Of a DNA stretch of 64,000 nucleotides, positions 33,932 through 43,589 are shown in pieces. Source of the DNA: Halobacillus litoralis (GTDB taxonomy: Bacteria; Bacillota; Bacilli; Bacillales; Halobacillaceae); the NCBI RefSeq assembly GCF_004101865.1, contig NZ_CP026118.1:3055001-3119000 (forward strand), given 5' to 3'. How positions within the stretch are numbered: the first letter of the stretch is position 1; every line of letters starts with the position of its first letter. The position numbers and the translations under genes are program-made. The notes beneath the pieces were generated by a model that was not told where the DNA came from, searched no databases, and worked only from the letters and a program-made list of their open reading frames with translations.

Positions 33932-34999
33932 TTATTTTCTAGAATTTCTTTTTAGTAACCAAATAAAAAAAGGACCTCCAAAGATGGCGGTTAAAACACC
34001 GATGGGTAATTCTTCAGGTGCAATAATTAATCGAGCTGCAACATCTGTCCAAACGACTAGTATTCCTCCTAACAAAGCACTCACAGGCAGTACTTTTCTA
34101 TGATCTGAACCGATAAGTAGTCTAGTGATATGCGGGATCATTAATCCTACAAATCCTATCGAACCACTGACGGCAATAGTCACACCTGCTAAAAGTGATG
34201 CGATCAATACAAGTATCGTTTGTAGAATATTCACATTGAACCCTAATGTCCCGGCAGTTTCATCTCCTGCCAATAGGGCATTCAGGGCTCGATAATTAAT
34301 CAATAAAATAGTCATGCAAAGAAACATGGCTAATAAAGGTAAGGTCAAATAACCCCATTTAGCACCTGCTAAACTACCCGCCATCCAAAATGTTGCGTTA
34401 TGTAATCCTAAAGCGTTGGGGGCGCTTAACGTAATCAGTTTTGTTATCGATTCCATAATAAGACCTATAGCAACACCTGATAATAATAATTGAGTCATAT
34501 TAATTTTTCCATCCACTTTTGAAAGAGCATAAACCAATACTATTACGATTACCGCTCCTATGAATGCGCTTATAGATAGTGAATATGTACCTAGAAAGGA
34601 AAAAGTGCCAAATAACATCCCTAATGTTGCAGTGGCAGATGCCCCGGAGGATACTCCAAGAATAAATGGATCTGCTAAATGATTTCTTACTAGAGCCTGT
34701 AAGACAACTCCTGTTACGGATAAGGATGCGCCCACTATTAATCCTAATAGGACTCTTGGGAGTCGTAATCCCAATACAATACTTTCATCCAGCTGGTTCC
34801 AATCATTTCCTATCGTACTAGAGAAGAAGGGAACCTTACTGATCAGAATTTGTAATACTGTTGTTGGATGAACGGTTACTGGGCCCATTCCTGTCGCGAA
34901 AATGACTGTGCCAACCACCAATAGAATTAAAAATAAAAGGACAATGATCAAGTTGGTTTCTTTCAGACCTTTAGGACGTTGCGCTATGTTATTAAACAT
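33932..34999 (-). CDS. Metal-chelate ABC transporter permease (FecCD/BtuC type)
   Basis: 355 residues with about ten helices. Motifs of the FecCD family: RLPRVLLGLIVGASLSVTG, VLQALVRNHLADPFILGVSSGA, SGSIGFVGLMIPHITRLLIG (ATPase coupling) and a DVAARLIIAPEELPIGVLTA end. First gene of the operon; divergent from the urea/urease operon across a 400-base region. Confidence 0.9.
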   Translation of the reverse strand: MFNNIAQRPKGLKETNLIIVLLFLILLVVGTVIFATGMGPVTVHPTTVLQILISKVPFFSSTIGNDWNQLDESIVLGLRLPRVLLGLIVGASLSVTGVVLQALVRNHLADPFILGVSSGASATATLGMLFGTFSFLGTYSLSISAFIGAVIVIVLVYALSKVDGKINMTQLLLSGVAIGLIMESITKLITLSAPNALGLHNATFWMAGSLAGAKWGYLTLPLLAMFLCMTILLINYRALNALLAGDETAGTLGFNVNILQTILVLIASLLAGVTIAVSGSIGFVGLMIPHITRLLIGSDHRKVLPVSALLGGILVVWTDVAARLIIAPEELPIGVLTAIFGGPFFIWLLKRNSRK

Positions 35000-35286
35000 T
35001 TCTTTCCTTCCTTATACACTTATGAAATACTATACATTCAACTTTAAAGAATAAAAAACTGTAAAATCTTAGGTGCTCATCCATCCCATTATTCAACTCC
35101 CTTTAATAGTAAGAAGTTAACATATTTCTGAATTTCAGAATAGGGACAATTTTTAGATCCGATTCTCAGATGTAATAGATATTTGGAAAGAAACGAACTT
35201 GAGAGTGTAAGAAATGCTTAATCCTACTCGAACTCAGATAGTTTTTGAATTTTTATAAAAAAATGTAAAACCAGGCATGGTTTATA

Positions 35287-35301
35287 TGGTAACGCTTACC
35301 A
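35287..35301 (+). promoter_or_regulatory. cre-like palindrome
   Basis: TGGTAACGCTTACCA, matching a CcpA cre site in either direction and nearly fully symmetric. It lies just upstream of the TnrA box of the urea operon. Confidence 0.55.
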
Positions 35302-35312
35302 ATTTCTTTTTA

Positions 35313-35329
35313 TGTTAGGTTTCCTTACA
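35313..35329 (+). promoter_or_regulatory. TnrA/GlnR box of the urea/urease operon
   Basis: TGTTA-GGTTTCC-TTACA fits TGTNA-N7-TNACA exactly. Its centre is about 50 bases before the start point predicted from the promoter at 35337-35364, the position at which TnrA activates. Confidence 0.8.
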
Positions 35330-35336
35330 TTACGTG

Positions 35337-35364
35337 TTGATTATCTTACACAATATGTTATATT
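35337..35364 (+). promoter_or_regulatory. Sigma-A promoter of the urea operon
   Basis: TTGATT, 16 bases, TATATT. Transcription would begin near 35371, about 27 bases before the symporter ATG. Confidence 0.55.
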
Positions 35365-35397
35365 ATTCAGCATATTAAAAATATTTGGAGGGTGACT

Positions 35398-36966
35398 ATG
35401 TTACCAGCTTATGTAGGATATGTTCTGTTATTGGTTTTTGGATTATTCTTTACTCTTATCACTTTTATAATGCAGCGAAGAAGAAAACAAGCGATGACAG
35501 CTGAACAGTTCAGTACGGCAGGTAGAAGTGTAGGGGTTGGATTAGCGAGTGCTTCCATTATTGCTGCTTGGACCTGGGCCGCGACACTGATGATGTCTTC
35601 TTCCACTGGGTATCAATACGGTATTAGTGGTCCTTATTGGTATGCTGCAGGCGCATGTATACAAGTATTACTGTTTGCGATTGTTGCTATCAACTTGAAA
35701 AAGCGAGCTCCTAACGCCCATACGTTTTTAGAATTCATTGGTCAGCGATTTGATAAGAAAAACCACCGCTTAATTATGGGGTTTGCTTTAATGACCAATA
35801 TTCTCGTGACATCCATGGTAGTTCTTGGTGGAGCGATTGCCTTAAACTCTCTCACGGGGATGAACATTTATGTAGCCGCCTTTCTTATCCCTCTTACCTT
35901 CACGATTTACACCATGATCGGTGGACTGAAAGCCTCTTTTATTGCTGATTACTTTAATACAGTCATGATTTTTGCCATCCTTGCTATTTTTGCGACCGTC
36001 GTTTATGTGAAATTTGGAATCGACCCTATTTATGAAGGGCTAAGCAACATGCCATCTTCGGATTCCATGCTCACAATGGCCTCTGTATCTGGTCTGTTTT
36101 TCGGGATGATCAATATCATAGGAAACTTTGGTGCCGTATTCGTAGACCAGGCGTACTGGCAACGTGCCATTGCCAGTAAAGATAGCGCTGCCTCAAAAGC
36201 ATACATATACGGTGGGATTTCGTGGTTTGCCATCCCGTTTGCGATTGCCACGTTTCTTGGAGTGAGTGCTGCCGGTCTTGGTATTTCGGTAGTATCCCCT
36301 GACTCTGTCGCGCCGGAAATGGCTGCCCACCTCCTTGGCGGTGTTGGTTCAATTTTGTTTCTAGCCATGCTGTTCATGGCCGTTATGTCTACAGGAGCTG
36401 CTGAACTAACAGCCATCACAAATATTATCGTTACAGATATTTACAGGAAATCAATTAACCCTAAAGCGAGCAGTGACAGGCTTTTGAATGTCTCTCGAAG
36501 AGTAACGTTAGGTTTTGGTCTGATGATGGGTGTGCTTTCAATCCTGTTGTTTAAAGTCGGTATCGGCTTAGGATGGGTCTATATGGCTATGGGTATTTTT
36601 GTGAGTGGAGCTGTCATTCCTGTAACTCTGGGATTGCTCTGGAAAAAGGCTACGAATGAAGGGACCTTCTATGGAGCTTCCGCGGGACTGATCTTTGGGG
36701 TAACAGCATGGTTGACATCTGCTTATCTCCTTTATGGAGAGATTAGTATAAGTACATTAGGAGAACTTCACTCAATGTTTTTTGGTAATATTACCGTTTT
36801 CCTTGTAAGTGGAACGATTTCCATTGGCCATGCTTTGATAGCCAATCAAGAGTTTGATTTTGAGTCACTGCAAGGTAAGTTCCGCAGCTTTGATGATGAG
36901 GAGAATGAGGAAGAAATCAAAGAGGAGGGAATGTTGTATGAAGGAAAACGGGCATCAGCTAAGTAA
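35398..36966 (+). CDS. Dur3-like urea symporter (sodium:solute symporter family)
   Basis: 522 residues from ATG 35398, six bases after GGAGGG; GTG 35392 is less suited. About 14 helices. SSS motifs include the RSVGVGLASASIIAAWTWAA segment with aromatic WTWA as in Dur3 urea transporters, GGLKASFIADYFNTV and DIYRKSINPKAS. It shares the operon with urease and overlaps the small membrane protein gene. Importing urea against a gradient would explain nitrogen control of the promoter. Confidence 0.8.
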   Translation: MLPAYVGYVLLLVFGLFFTLITFIMQRRRKQAMTAEQFSTAGRSVGVGLASASIIAAWTWAATLMMSSSTGYQYGISGPYWYAAGACIQVLLFAIVAINLKKRAPNAHTFLEFIGQRFDKKNHRLIMGFALMTNILVTSMVVLGGAIALNSLTGMNIYVAAFLIPLTFTIYTMIGGLKASFIADYFNTVMIFAILAIFATVVYVKFGIDPIYEGLSNMPSSDSMLTMASVSGLFFGMINIIGNFGAVFVDQAYWQRAIASKDSAASKAYIYGGISWFAIPFAIATFLGVSAAGLGISVVSPDSVAPEMAAHLLGGVGSILFLAMLFMAVMSTGAAELTAITNIIVTDIYRKSINPKASSDRLLNVSRRVTLGFGLMMGVLSILLFKVGIGLGWVYMAMGIFVSGAVIPVTLGLLWKKATNEGTFYGASAGLIFGVTAWLTSAYLLYGEISISTLGELHSMFFGNITVFLVSGTISIGHALIANQEFDFESLQGKFRSFDDEENEEEIKEEGMLYEGKRASAK

Positions 36967-37180
36967 AGACGCGAAACTGTGTAAAAAATGGGCATTCGGG
37001 TTGACGGTGTTACTGATTATCGCCTTTCCGGGAATCATGTTCATCACAGGCTATTCCTATAGCCTCGGGTTTTTCAAGGGTTGGACTTATTTATCTTTCA
37101 GCTGGCTGATCATTGCTGGTCTATATATAGCGTTTCGCCCTGTTGTTGAATATATGAAAGGAGAGGGGGGCAAGCCGTAA
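36938..37180 (+). CDS. Small two-helix membrane protein, putative symporter accessory
   Basis: 80 residues from ATG 36938 with GAGGAGGG eight bases upstream, overlapping the end of the symporter gene in another frame. Two hydrophobic helices (about 18-38 and 47-68). Small two-helix partners are common beside SSS transporters, as with YhdT and PanF at 6509. Function is inferred from this position. Confidence 0.7.
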   Translation: MKENGHQLSKDAKLCKKWAFGLTVLLIIAFPGIMFITGYSYSLGFFKGWTYLSFSWLIIAGLYIAFRPVVEYMKGEGGKP

Positions 37181-37211
37181 GAACACCTTTGGACAGAGAG
37201 GAGGGGAGAGT

Positions 37212-37514
37212 GTGAAGTTAACTTCTAGAGAGATGGAAAAGCTCATGGTGGTCTCGGCCGCTGATCTTGCTCGGAGACGTCAGGGGAGAGGTTTAAAGCT
37301 CAACTATCCGGAAGCGGTCGCCATTATCACTTATGAGGTTGTCGAAGGGGCAAGGGATGGCAAGTCAGTAGCTGAGTTGATGCAATATGGTGCAACGATA
37401 CTGGAGAGAGAAAATGTCATGGAAGGTATTCCGGAGATGATTCCTGATATTCAAGTGGAAGCGACGTTTCCAGATGGTGTAAAGCTTGTGACCATTCATG
37501 ATCCGATTCGCTGA
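37212..37514 (+). CDS. ureA: Urease gamma subunit
   Basis: 100 residues, GTG start with AGAGAGGAGGGGAGA upstream. Typical gamma subunit: [36 protein letters not shown] and a C-terminal [14 protein letters not shown]. Forms the trimer-of-trimers apo-urease with UreB and UreC in the cytoplasm. Confidence 0.97.
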   Translation: MKLTSREMEKLMVVSAADLARRRQGRGLKLNYPEAVAIITYEVVEGARDGKSVAELMQYGATILERENVMEGIPEMIPDIQVEATFPDGVKLVTIHDPIR

Positions 37515-37528
37515 TAAGGAGGGCAACG

Positions 37529-37840
37529 ATGATACCAGGAGAATTTTTATTACGGAAAGAACCGATTGTTTGTAATGAAGGAAAAGAAGTCGTCCGAGTC
37601 AATGTATTGAATCGAGGAGACCGCCCTGTCCAAATCGGCTCCCACTTCCATTTTTATGAAGTGAATCCCTACTTGCAATTCGAGCGGGAGCAAACAAAAG
37701 GCAGGCATTTGAATATTCCGTCAGGCACGGCCGTTCGGTTTGAACCAGGCGATGAGAAAGAAGTCGAGCTGGTAGCGTTTTCCGGGGAAAGGAAGATTTA
37801 CGGTTTGAGTAATCAGTTCAATGGGAGGGCCGATCTATGA
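37529..37840 (+). CDS. ureB: Urease beta subunit
   Basis: 103 residues, AAGGAGGGCAACG before ATG. Hallmarks: [36 protein letters not shown]-like [16 protein letters not shown]. Overlaps ureC by four bases. Confidence 0.97.
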   Translation: MIPGEFLLRKEPIVCNEGKEVVRVNVLNRGDRPVQIGSHFHFYEVNPYLQFEREQTKGRHLNIPSGTAVRFEPGDEKEVELVAFSGERKIYGLSNQFNGRADL

Positions 37841-39546
37841 GTTTTGAAATGTCGCGAAAACAATATGCTGAGATGTTCGGCCCTACAACGGGAGATGCCG
37901 TTCGCTTAGCGGATACGGACTTATTCATTGAAGTAGAAAAGGATTACACGACATACGGAGATGAAGTGAAATTCGGCGGCGGTAAAGTGATCAGGGACGG
38001 TATGGGACAGCATCCTTTAGCTACAAGCGATGAGGCTGTCGATCTTGTCATTACCAATGCAGTTATTTTAGATCATTCAGGCATTTATAAAGCTGATATC
38101 GGTGTTAAAGAAGGGTGGATTTCATCTATCGGGAAAGCAGGAAATCCTTTGCTGATGGACGGCATCGATATTGTGATTGGCGCCTCAACAGAAGTCGTAG
38201 CAGCGGAAGGAATGATTGTCACTGCAGGCGGCATTGATGCTCATATTCACTTTGTTGCTCCGCAGCAAATTGAAACGGCACTTTCCTCAGGAATCACTAC
38301 GATGATCGGAGGAGGCACAGGTCCTGCAACTGGGACGAAAGCAACTACTTGCACGCCAGGTCCATGGAATATCCATAAGATGCTTGAAGCAGCAGATGAA
38401 TATCCGATGAATCTAGGGTTTTTAGGAAAAGGGAATTCTTCTAATGAAGAAGCCATTCAAGAGCAAGTGGAAGCCGGTGCTGTAGGGTTGAAGCTTCACG
38501 AAGACTGGGGAACGACAGCTTCATCCATTGATACGTGTTTAAGTATCGCTGACAGAAATGATGTTCAAGTTGCTATACATACCGATACATTGAATGAAGG
38601 CGGGTTTGTGGAACATACACTTCAAGCGATCAATGAGCGAGTCATCCATACCTATCATACCGAAGGAGCAGGAGGCGGACACGCACCAGATATTATTGAA
38701 GCAGCCAGTTATCCGAATATACTCCCATCCTCCACGAATCCGACAAGGCCTTATACGGTCAACACACTCGAAGAACATTTGGACATGCTGATGGTTTGTC
38801 ATCACTTGGATCCAAGTGTACCGGAGGATATCGCTTTTGCGGATTCGCGTATTCGAAAAGAGACGATAGCCGCTGAAGATATCCTTCATGATCTCGGGGT
38901 ATTCAGCATGATTTCTTCCGATTCCCAGGCCATGGGGCGTGTAGGAGAAGTTATTATCCGTACGTGGCAAACAGCGGACAAAATGAAAAAACAGCGCGGG
39001 GCGTTGGAAGGAGGTCACGATAAAAAGGACAACTTTCGAGCCAAACGATACATTGCTAAATACACGATCAATCCGGCAATTACACATGGGATTTCCGATT
39101 ACGTCGGCTCAGTGGAAAGTGGGAAACTAGCTGATTTAGTGCTGTGGGACCCGAAGTTTTTTGGTGTAAAGCCGGAACTTATTCTTAAAGGCGGGATGAT
39201 CGCACACAGCCTGATGGGAGACCCTAACGCAAGTATTCCTACTCCCCAACCCGTATTTTATAGAGAAATGTTTGGTTCTCACGGTCAAGCGAAAGACAAA
39301 ACATCACTGACGTTTTTATCGAAAAAGGCTTATGAGAGCGGCCTGCATCATGAATTGGGTTTAAAGAAACAGGTGCGACCGATTTCTGGTGTCCGTGAGT
39401 TAACGAAACGATCGATGATCCATAATGGAGAGACACCGAAAATCGAGGTGGACCCACAAACATATATAGTAAAAGTAGATGGAGAAGTCATTGAATGTGA
39501 ACCTGCGGAGACGGTGCCTTTAGCGCAACGATATTCCTTATTTTGA
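37837..39546 (+). CDS. ureC: Urease alpha (catalytic) subunit
   Basis: 569 residues, normal length. Ni ligands and catalytic residues are all present: GGIDAHIHF (two His), [10 protein letters not shown] (Lys that is carbamylated), [26 protein letters not shown], and the mobile flap with [20 protein letters not shown] (Cys and His). Hydrolyses urea to ammonia and carbamate. Confidence 0.98.
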   Translation: MSFEMSRKQYAEMFGPTTGDAVRLADTDLFIEVEKDYTTYGDEVKFGGGKVIRDGMGQHPLATSDEAVDLVITNAVILDHSGIYKADIGVKEGWISSIGKAGNPLLMDGIDIVIGASTEVVAAEGMIVTAGGIDAHIHFVAPQQIETALSSGITTMIGGGTGPATGTKATTCTPGPWNIHKMLEAADEYPMNLGFLGKGNSSNEEAIQEQVEAGAVGLKLHEDWGTTASSIDTCLSIADRNDVQVAIHTDTLNEGGFVEHTLQAINERVIHTYHTEGAGGGHAPDIIEAASYPNILPSSTNPTRPYTVNTLEEHLDMLMVCHHLDPSVPEDIAFADSRIRKETIAAEDILHDLGVFSMISSDSQAMGRVGEVIIRTWQTADKMKKQRGALEGGHDKKDNFRAKRYIAKYTINPAITHGISDYVGSVESGKLADLVLWDPKFFGVKPELILKGGMIAHSLMGDPNASIPTPQPVFYREMFGSHGQAKDKTSLTFLSKKAYESGLHHELGLKKQVRPISGVRELTKRSMIHNGETPKIEVDPQTYIVKVDGEVIECEPAETVPLAQRYSLF

Positions 39547-39556
39547 GGTGAAGAAA

Positions 39557-40003
39557 ATGATCATTGAAAATATAGTCGGAAACGTAGCTAATTTAGAAAA
39601 ACGAGCTCCTCATATTGAATACGTATACTTGGAAAGCGATCAGCTTGTCAAAAGGATTCAGCGCATGACAACGGACCATGGCAATGAGATTGGGATGAGA
39701 TTATCCAAAAATGAAGAGCTTTCGGACGGAGACGTATTGTATATGGATGAAAAAAATATGGTCGTCATTTCTGTGAAAAAAGATGATGTCTTGGTCATCA
39801 GCCCAACATGCATGCAGCAAATGGGGGATATCGCCCACCAGCTGGGAAACCGTCATTTGCCCGCCCAGTTTGAAGGGGAAGAAATGATCGTCCAGTATGA
39901 TTACTTGATCGAGGAATTGTTGCACCTGATAGGTGTGCCGCATAAGCGAGAAAAGAGAAAGGTGCCTGAGCCTTTCCGCTATATTGGACATCACCATGAC
40001 TAA
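39557..40003 (+). CDS. ureE: Urease accessory protein UreE (nickel metallochaperone)
   Basis: 148 residues from ATG 39557, preferred over GTG 39548 because GAGGTG overlaps the latter. Conserved C-terminal metal site region (ISPTCMQQMGDIAHQLGNRHLPAQF) but only a short His tail (GHHHD), so less nickel storage than His-rich UreE proteins. Delivers nickel to the UreG complex. Confidence 0.92.
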   Translation: MIIENIVGNVANLEKRAPHIEYVYLESDQLVKRIQRMTTDHGNEIGMRLSKNEELSDGDVLYMDEKNMVVISVKKDDVLVISPTCMQQMGDIAHQLGNRHLPAQFEGEEMIVQYDYLIEELLHLIGVPHKREKRKVPEPFRYIGHHHD

Positions 40004-40682
40004 TGGATTGATGCCGCTTTTGCAGCTTAGTGACTCTCAATTTCCCTCAGGAGCCTTTTCTCATTCTTTCGGATTTGAAACGTATATTCAAGAGGATGTA
40101 GTGACGGGAACGGAGAGCTTTAAGCAAGCGCTGGTTGTTTTTTTAAAGAAGCAGTTGATCTTCAATGATGGACTGGCTTGCCGTCTAGCTTATGAAAGTA
40201 TAGAAAATGGCACCCCTGAGGATCTTTTGGACATCGATCATGTTTTGTTCGCTACTTGTGTAGCACGAGAGACGAGAGAAGGGAACCGAAAGATGGGAGA
40301 ACGAATGGCCAAGCTGTGCATGGAATTGTATCCATCGCCTGTTTTGAGTGAATACTTGGCCAGGGTCAAGAAAAAGGAAGCTTATGGTCATCCTTCGGTA
40401 GTTCTTGCAACAGTTTACCATTCATTGGATATTCCCGAAAAAGCGGCGTTAGAGACATTCTTGTTCACGAACTTGTCCTCTCTTGTGCAAAATGCGGTCA
40501 GGGGAATCCCGATCGGGCAGACCGATGGGCAAAGGATTTTAGTAGCCCTGCAACCGTTCGTGGAAGAAGCGGTCCAATCGATTTTGGATCTTTCTTACGG
40601 TGATTTAGGTGCGGGAGGCCCGGGTCTAGAAATTGCCCAAATGCATCATGAACGGTTGAATGTGCGCTTGTTCATGTCTTGA
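39996..40682 (+). CDS. ureF: Urease accessory protein UreF
   Basis: 228 residues from ATG 39996, which overlaps the ureE stop; the longer in-frame start at 39933 lies inside ureE and adds an untypical N-terminus. Family motifs: LLQLSDSQFPSGAFSHSFG near residue 8 and YGDLGAGGPGLEIAQMHHE at the C-terminus. Scaffold that, with UreD, recruits UreG to apo-urease. Confidence 0.95.
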   Translation: MTNGLMPLLQLSDSQFPSGAFSHSFGFETYIQEDVVTGTESFKQALVVFLKKQLIFNDGLACRLAYESIENGTPEDLLDIDHVLFATCVARETREGNRKMGERMAKLCMELYPSPVLSEYLARVKKKEAYGHPSVVLATVYHSLDIPEKAALETFLFTNLSSLVQNAVRGIPIGQTDGQRILVALQPFVEEAVQSILDLSYGDLGAGGPGLEIAQMHHERLNVRLFMS

Positions 40683-40715
40683 ACGAATTCTACCAAATAT
40701 AAAGGAGTGGATACG

Positions 40716-41330
40716 ATGGAACCGATTTGTATTGGAGTTGGAGGTCCTGTCGGTGCAGGAAAAACGATGCTTGTAGAGAGAATAACCAGGGATCTTAAGG
40801 ATGAATTGAGTATGGCAGTCATCACGAACGATATCTATACAAAAGAAGATGCGATGTTTCTTTTGAAATATGGGGTATTGGAAGATGATCGAGTAATTGG
40901 AGTAGAAACAGGGGGGTGTCCTCATACGGCGATTCGAGAAGATGCCTCGATGAACTTTTCGGCCATCGATGAATTGAAGGAGCGCCACAGTGACCTCGAT
41001 TTAATCTTTGTAGAAAGTGGCGGCGATAACTTAGCGGCAACCTTCAGTCCTGAACTGGTGGATTTCTCGATTTATATTATCGACGTGGCTCAAGGAGAAA
41101 AAATTCCTAGGAAGAATGGACAAGGCATGATCAAATCGGATTTATTTGTTGTCAATAAAACAGACCTTGCTCCCTATGTAGGGGCAGACCTGGATATTAT
41201 GAGACAGGATACAATCAAAGCGAGAGGAGAAAAGCCATTTGTTTTCACAAACTTAAAGACTCAAGATGGTTTGGATGAAGTGATCGATTGGATCAAATCC
41301 AATGCCTTTCTTAAAGGGTTGAAAGCATGA
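40716..41330 (+). CDS. ureG: Urease accessory GTPase UreG
   Basis: 204 residues from ATG 40716, eight bases after AAAGGAG. P-loop [13 protein letters not shown], metal-binding CPH ([11 protein letters not shown]), ESGGDN, and [10 protein letters not shown] base-recognition motif. Its GTP hydrolysis drives nickel insertion. Overlaps ureD. Confidence 0.96.
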   Translation: MEPICIGVGGPVGAGKTMLVERITRDLKDELSMAVITNDIYTKEDAMFLLKYGVLEDDRVIGVETGGCPHTAIREDASMNFSAIDELKERHSDLDLIFVESGGDNLAATFSPELVDFSIYIIDVAQGEKIPRKNGQGMIKSDLFVVNKTDLAPYVGADLDIMRQDTIKARGEKPFVFTNLKTQDGLDEVIDWIKSNAFLKGLKA

Positions 41331-42138
41331 GTGAAACGGGCTTTCTAAGCCTTGATGTGAAGAACCGCAATTCGAGGACCATGATTCATGGTTATTATGA
41401 AGGAGCATTTAAATATACTCGTCCTGTTCGCCTGGATGATGATTCCCTGTCTGTCTATCTTATTCATGTAGGCGGGGGTATGTTGATGGAGATACATACG
41501 CATCTACAATTAGATTGGAAGAAGGAGCTGAACTTGCGGTCACAAGTCAAGCCTCCACAAAGGTGTATAAATCACTTTCGAAGCCAGTGGAACAGCGTAC
41601 GACGATTCACCTTGGTGCTGGTAGTGTCCTTGAGTACTGTTTGGATCCATTGATTTTGTATAAGGGAGCTAGGTTTATACAAGACACGACGATTAAGATG
41701 GACCGTGACTCTTCCTTTTTTTACAGTGATATCATTACTCCAGGCTGGTCTGAAGATGGATCGAACTTCCGCTATGACTGGGTAAGGAACAAATTGAAAG
41801 TCTACCAAAATGGAAAGCTCGTTTTGTTTGACCATCTTTTACTAGAACCGGATGAGGAACTAGAAGGGGTGTTGCAGTTAGAGGGACACACACATGTAGG
41901 TTCTTTCGTCATTTTCCATCCGAAAGCTTCTCGTGAATTTGCTGAATTGTTATATGAAAATGTAAACGAGGTTTATCCTCATGTGCGTTTCGGTATTTCA
42001 GATATGGATGATGGCGGGATTGTTGTGCGGATTTTAAATGATCGTACGCAGACAATTGAGAAGGCCATCTCACACATCCACACCTTTGCAAGAAAAGAAT
42101 TATTAGGCAAAGGGAAGATTTCTTGGAGGAAGTATTAA
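41327..42138 (+). pseudogene. ureD: Urease accessory protein UreD (UreH), split by a one-base frameshift
   Basis: The start frame (41327 on) encodes [20 protein letters not shown] through VYLIHVGGG and then becomes nonsense. From 41479 the next frame continues with YVDGDTYASTIRLEEGAELA and SQASTKVYKS to the normal end at 42138. UreD proteins read GGGYVDGDTY here. The DNA has GGC followed by five G then TAT, where six G would restore the frame, so one G is missing at 41474-41478. All other residues look intact. Either a recent loss, a slippage-prone tract or a base-calling error. Confidence 0.9.
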
Positions 42139-42211
42139 TAGAAAGTTGAAAAATGGCTGGTTTAGGGTTGTTTTCATACTGGGCAAAAGCTGGCCATCTT
42201 ATTTTTAGTGA

Positions 42212-42242
42212 TAACAGAGGCGATCAACGATCGCCTCTGTTA
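42212..42242. terminator. Hairpin after ureD
   Basis: TAACAGAGGCGATC-AAC-GATCGCCTCTGTTA, a perfect 14-bp stem between the converging urease and larC genes; no long T-run on either side. Confidence 0.6.
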
Positions 42243-42344
42243 ATATATGTCCACCATATACACCCTAATCGTGGTTAGTAGGGTGAGGAGTCTTTCGATG
42301 TATAACACAACGTTTGACCTCTTGGACGTTTACTTTATTATATT

Positions 42345-43589
42345 TTAGAGTAGAGACTCTGCTTTTATTAATTGTCTTGCAGAGTGGTTTACTTCTGAAT
42401 AAACTTTTCTTAGTGGAATATCATTCTTTAGCGCGATTTCTTTTGCATCTTCAAATTCAGGAGTGACTTTGTAAATATGTTCTCCCTTAAACCCTATTTT
42501 AACGCTGACCAATCCATAGACCGTTTCTACCTGATCCATTCGTCTGGAAAGGATGGATCGATCGCACTCCATTCTCCGCACGCCAAATGTACTTGTTTCC
42601 CGTAAAAGGAGATCTTCAAATGTCACCGAATCTTCCGTCTTTGCAAGCAATGTGATTAATGTGCCAGGGCGGCTCTTTTTCATAGTGATGGGGGTGTAAT
42701 AGATATCAAGCGCTCCCATGCTTAAGGCTTTTTCCATTACATAACCGAGTGTTTCCCCTTCCATATCATCCAACTGGCACTCCAGTACGGTTATACGTTC
42801 GGTACTGGGGTTCTCTTTTGTTTGAAAGAGAACCGCTCTTAATACGTTAGGGTGATCGAAATCTTTCTTTCCTGCACCGTAACTGATTTTGTCGATAGGG
42901 AGGGAAGGCAGATGACCGAAATCCTCGACTAAAGCTTTTAGGAAAGCAGCTCCTGTGGGAGTAGTCAGCTCTCCCTCAGCTTGAAAATCGGCAAGAGGAA
43001 TACCGATCAGGATTTCAGCTGTGGCTGGTGCGGGCACTGGATAGAGTCCATGTGCAATCTGAATTTTACCATATCCCGTGGGGACCGGAGCTGCGCTGAT
43101 AGATTCGATCGCTAAGCTCTCAAGCGCAAGACAGACTCCAATAATATCCAAAATTGAATCCATTGCCCCCACTTCATGAAAATGAACATCATCAGGGTCC
43201 ATTCCGTGAATTTTGGCTTCAGCTTCAGCAATTACTTTAAAGATCGCAGTACTTCTCACTTTGACCCTTTGCGGCAGCATACTTTCCTCGATCATACGAA
43301 AGATCGAAGAGGCATGCCGGTGGTTATGGTGATGCTCATGAATGTGGTCATGGTTATGGGCATCTGGATGAGTAGGGTGGTGGTGTTTTTCTTCCGGAAA
43401 TCGAAGAATGAGCTCTGTTGCATGGATACCATGCTTATCCACAGGACTGGTTTCCATTGTAAAAGGATCTATTGGCAGTTTTCTTAGATGTTCTTTAATG
43501 TAGTCGAGATCTGCACCTAGATTTATGAGAGCGGAGAGAGTCATATCTCCAGAAATCCCGTATTGACAATCCAAATATAAATGATTCAT
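42345..43589 (-). CDS. larC: LarC, CTP-dependent nickel insertase for the NPN cofactor
   Basis: 414 residues in a single frame (in Lactobacillus plantarum it needs a programmed frameshift). N-terminal LDCQYGISGDMTLSALINLG; DVHFHEVGAMDSILDIIG; PVPAPATAEIL; second domain with YTPITMKKSRPGTLIT. Residues 69-92 contain 13 histidines (EEKHHHPTH ... HEHHHNHRH), a nickel-binding loop. Inserts nickel into the thiolated pincer nucleotide. Overlaps larB by four bases. Confidence 0.95.
   Translation of the reverse strand: MNHLYLDCQYGISGDMTLSALINLGADLDYIKEHLRKLPIDPFTMETSPVDKHGIHATELILRFPEEKHHHPTHPDAHNHDHIHEHHHNHRHASSIFRMIEESMLPQRVKVRSTAIFKVIAEAEAKIHGMDPDDVHFHEVGAMDSILDIIGVCLALESLAIESISAAPVPTGYGKIQIAHGLYPVPAPATAEILIGIPLADFQAEGELTTPTGAAFLKALVEDFGHLPSLPIDKISYGAGKKDFDHPNVLRAVLFQTKENPSTERITVLECQLDDMEGETLGYVMEKALSMGALDIYYTPITMKKSRPGTLITLLAKTEDSVTFEDLLLRETSTFGVRRMECDRSILSRRMDQVETVYGLVSVKIGFKGEHIYKVTPEFEDAKEIALKNDIPLRKVYSEVNHSARQLIKAESLL

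Larger units (their letters stand above)
35000..35397. promoter_or_regulatory. Divergent promoter region, ABC importer and urea operon
   Basis: 398 gene-free bases. The right part carries a cre-like palindrome (35287-35301), a TnrA/GlnR box (35313-35329) and a sigma-A promoter for the urea operon. The left part is AT-rich and should hold the ABC promoter; I found no Fur box, NikR half-site pair or cobalamin riboswitch there. Confidence 0.6.

Noticed and set aside
35000..35397. Cobalamin riboswitch, Fur box or NikR site upstream of the metal ABC operon
   Set aside because: Looked for the B12 box, Fur inverted repeat and NikR half-sites on both strands; none found. AATATG-N13-CATATT near 35352-35376 overlaps the urea promoter -10 and has the wrong spacing for NikR.
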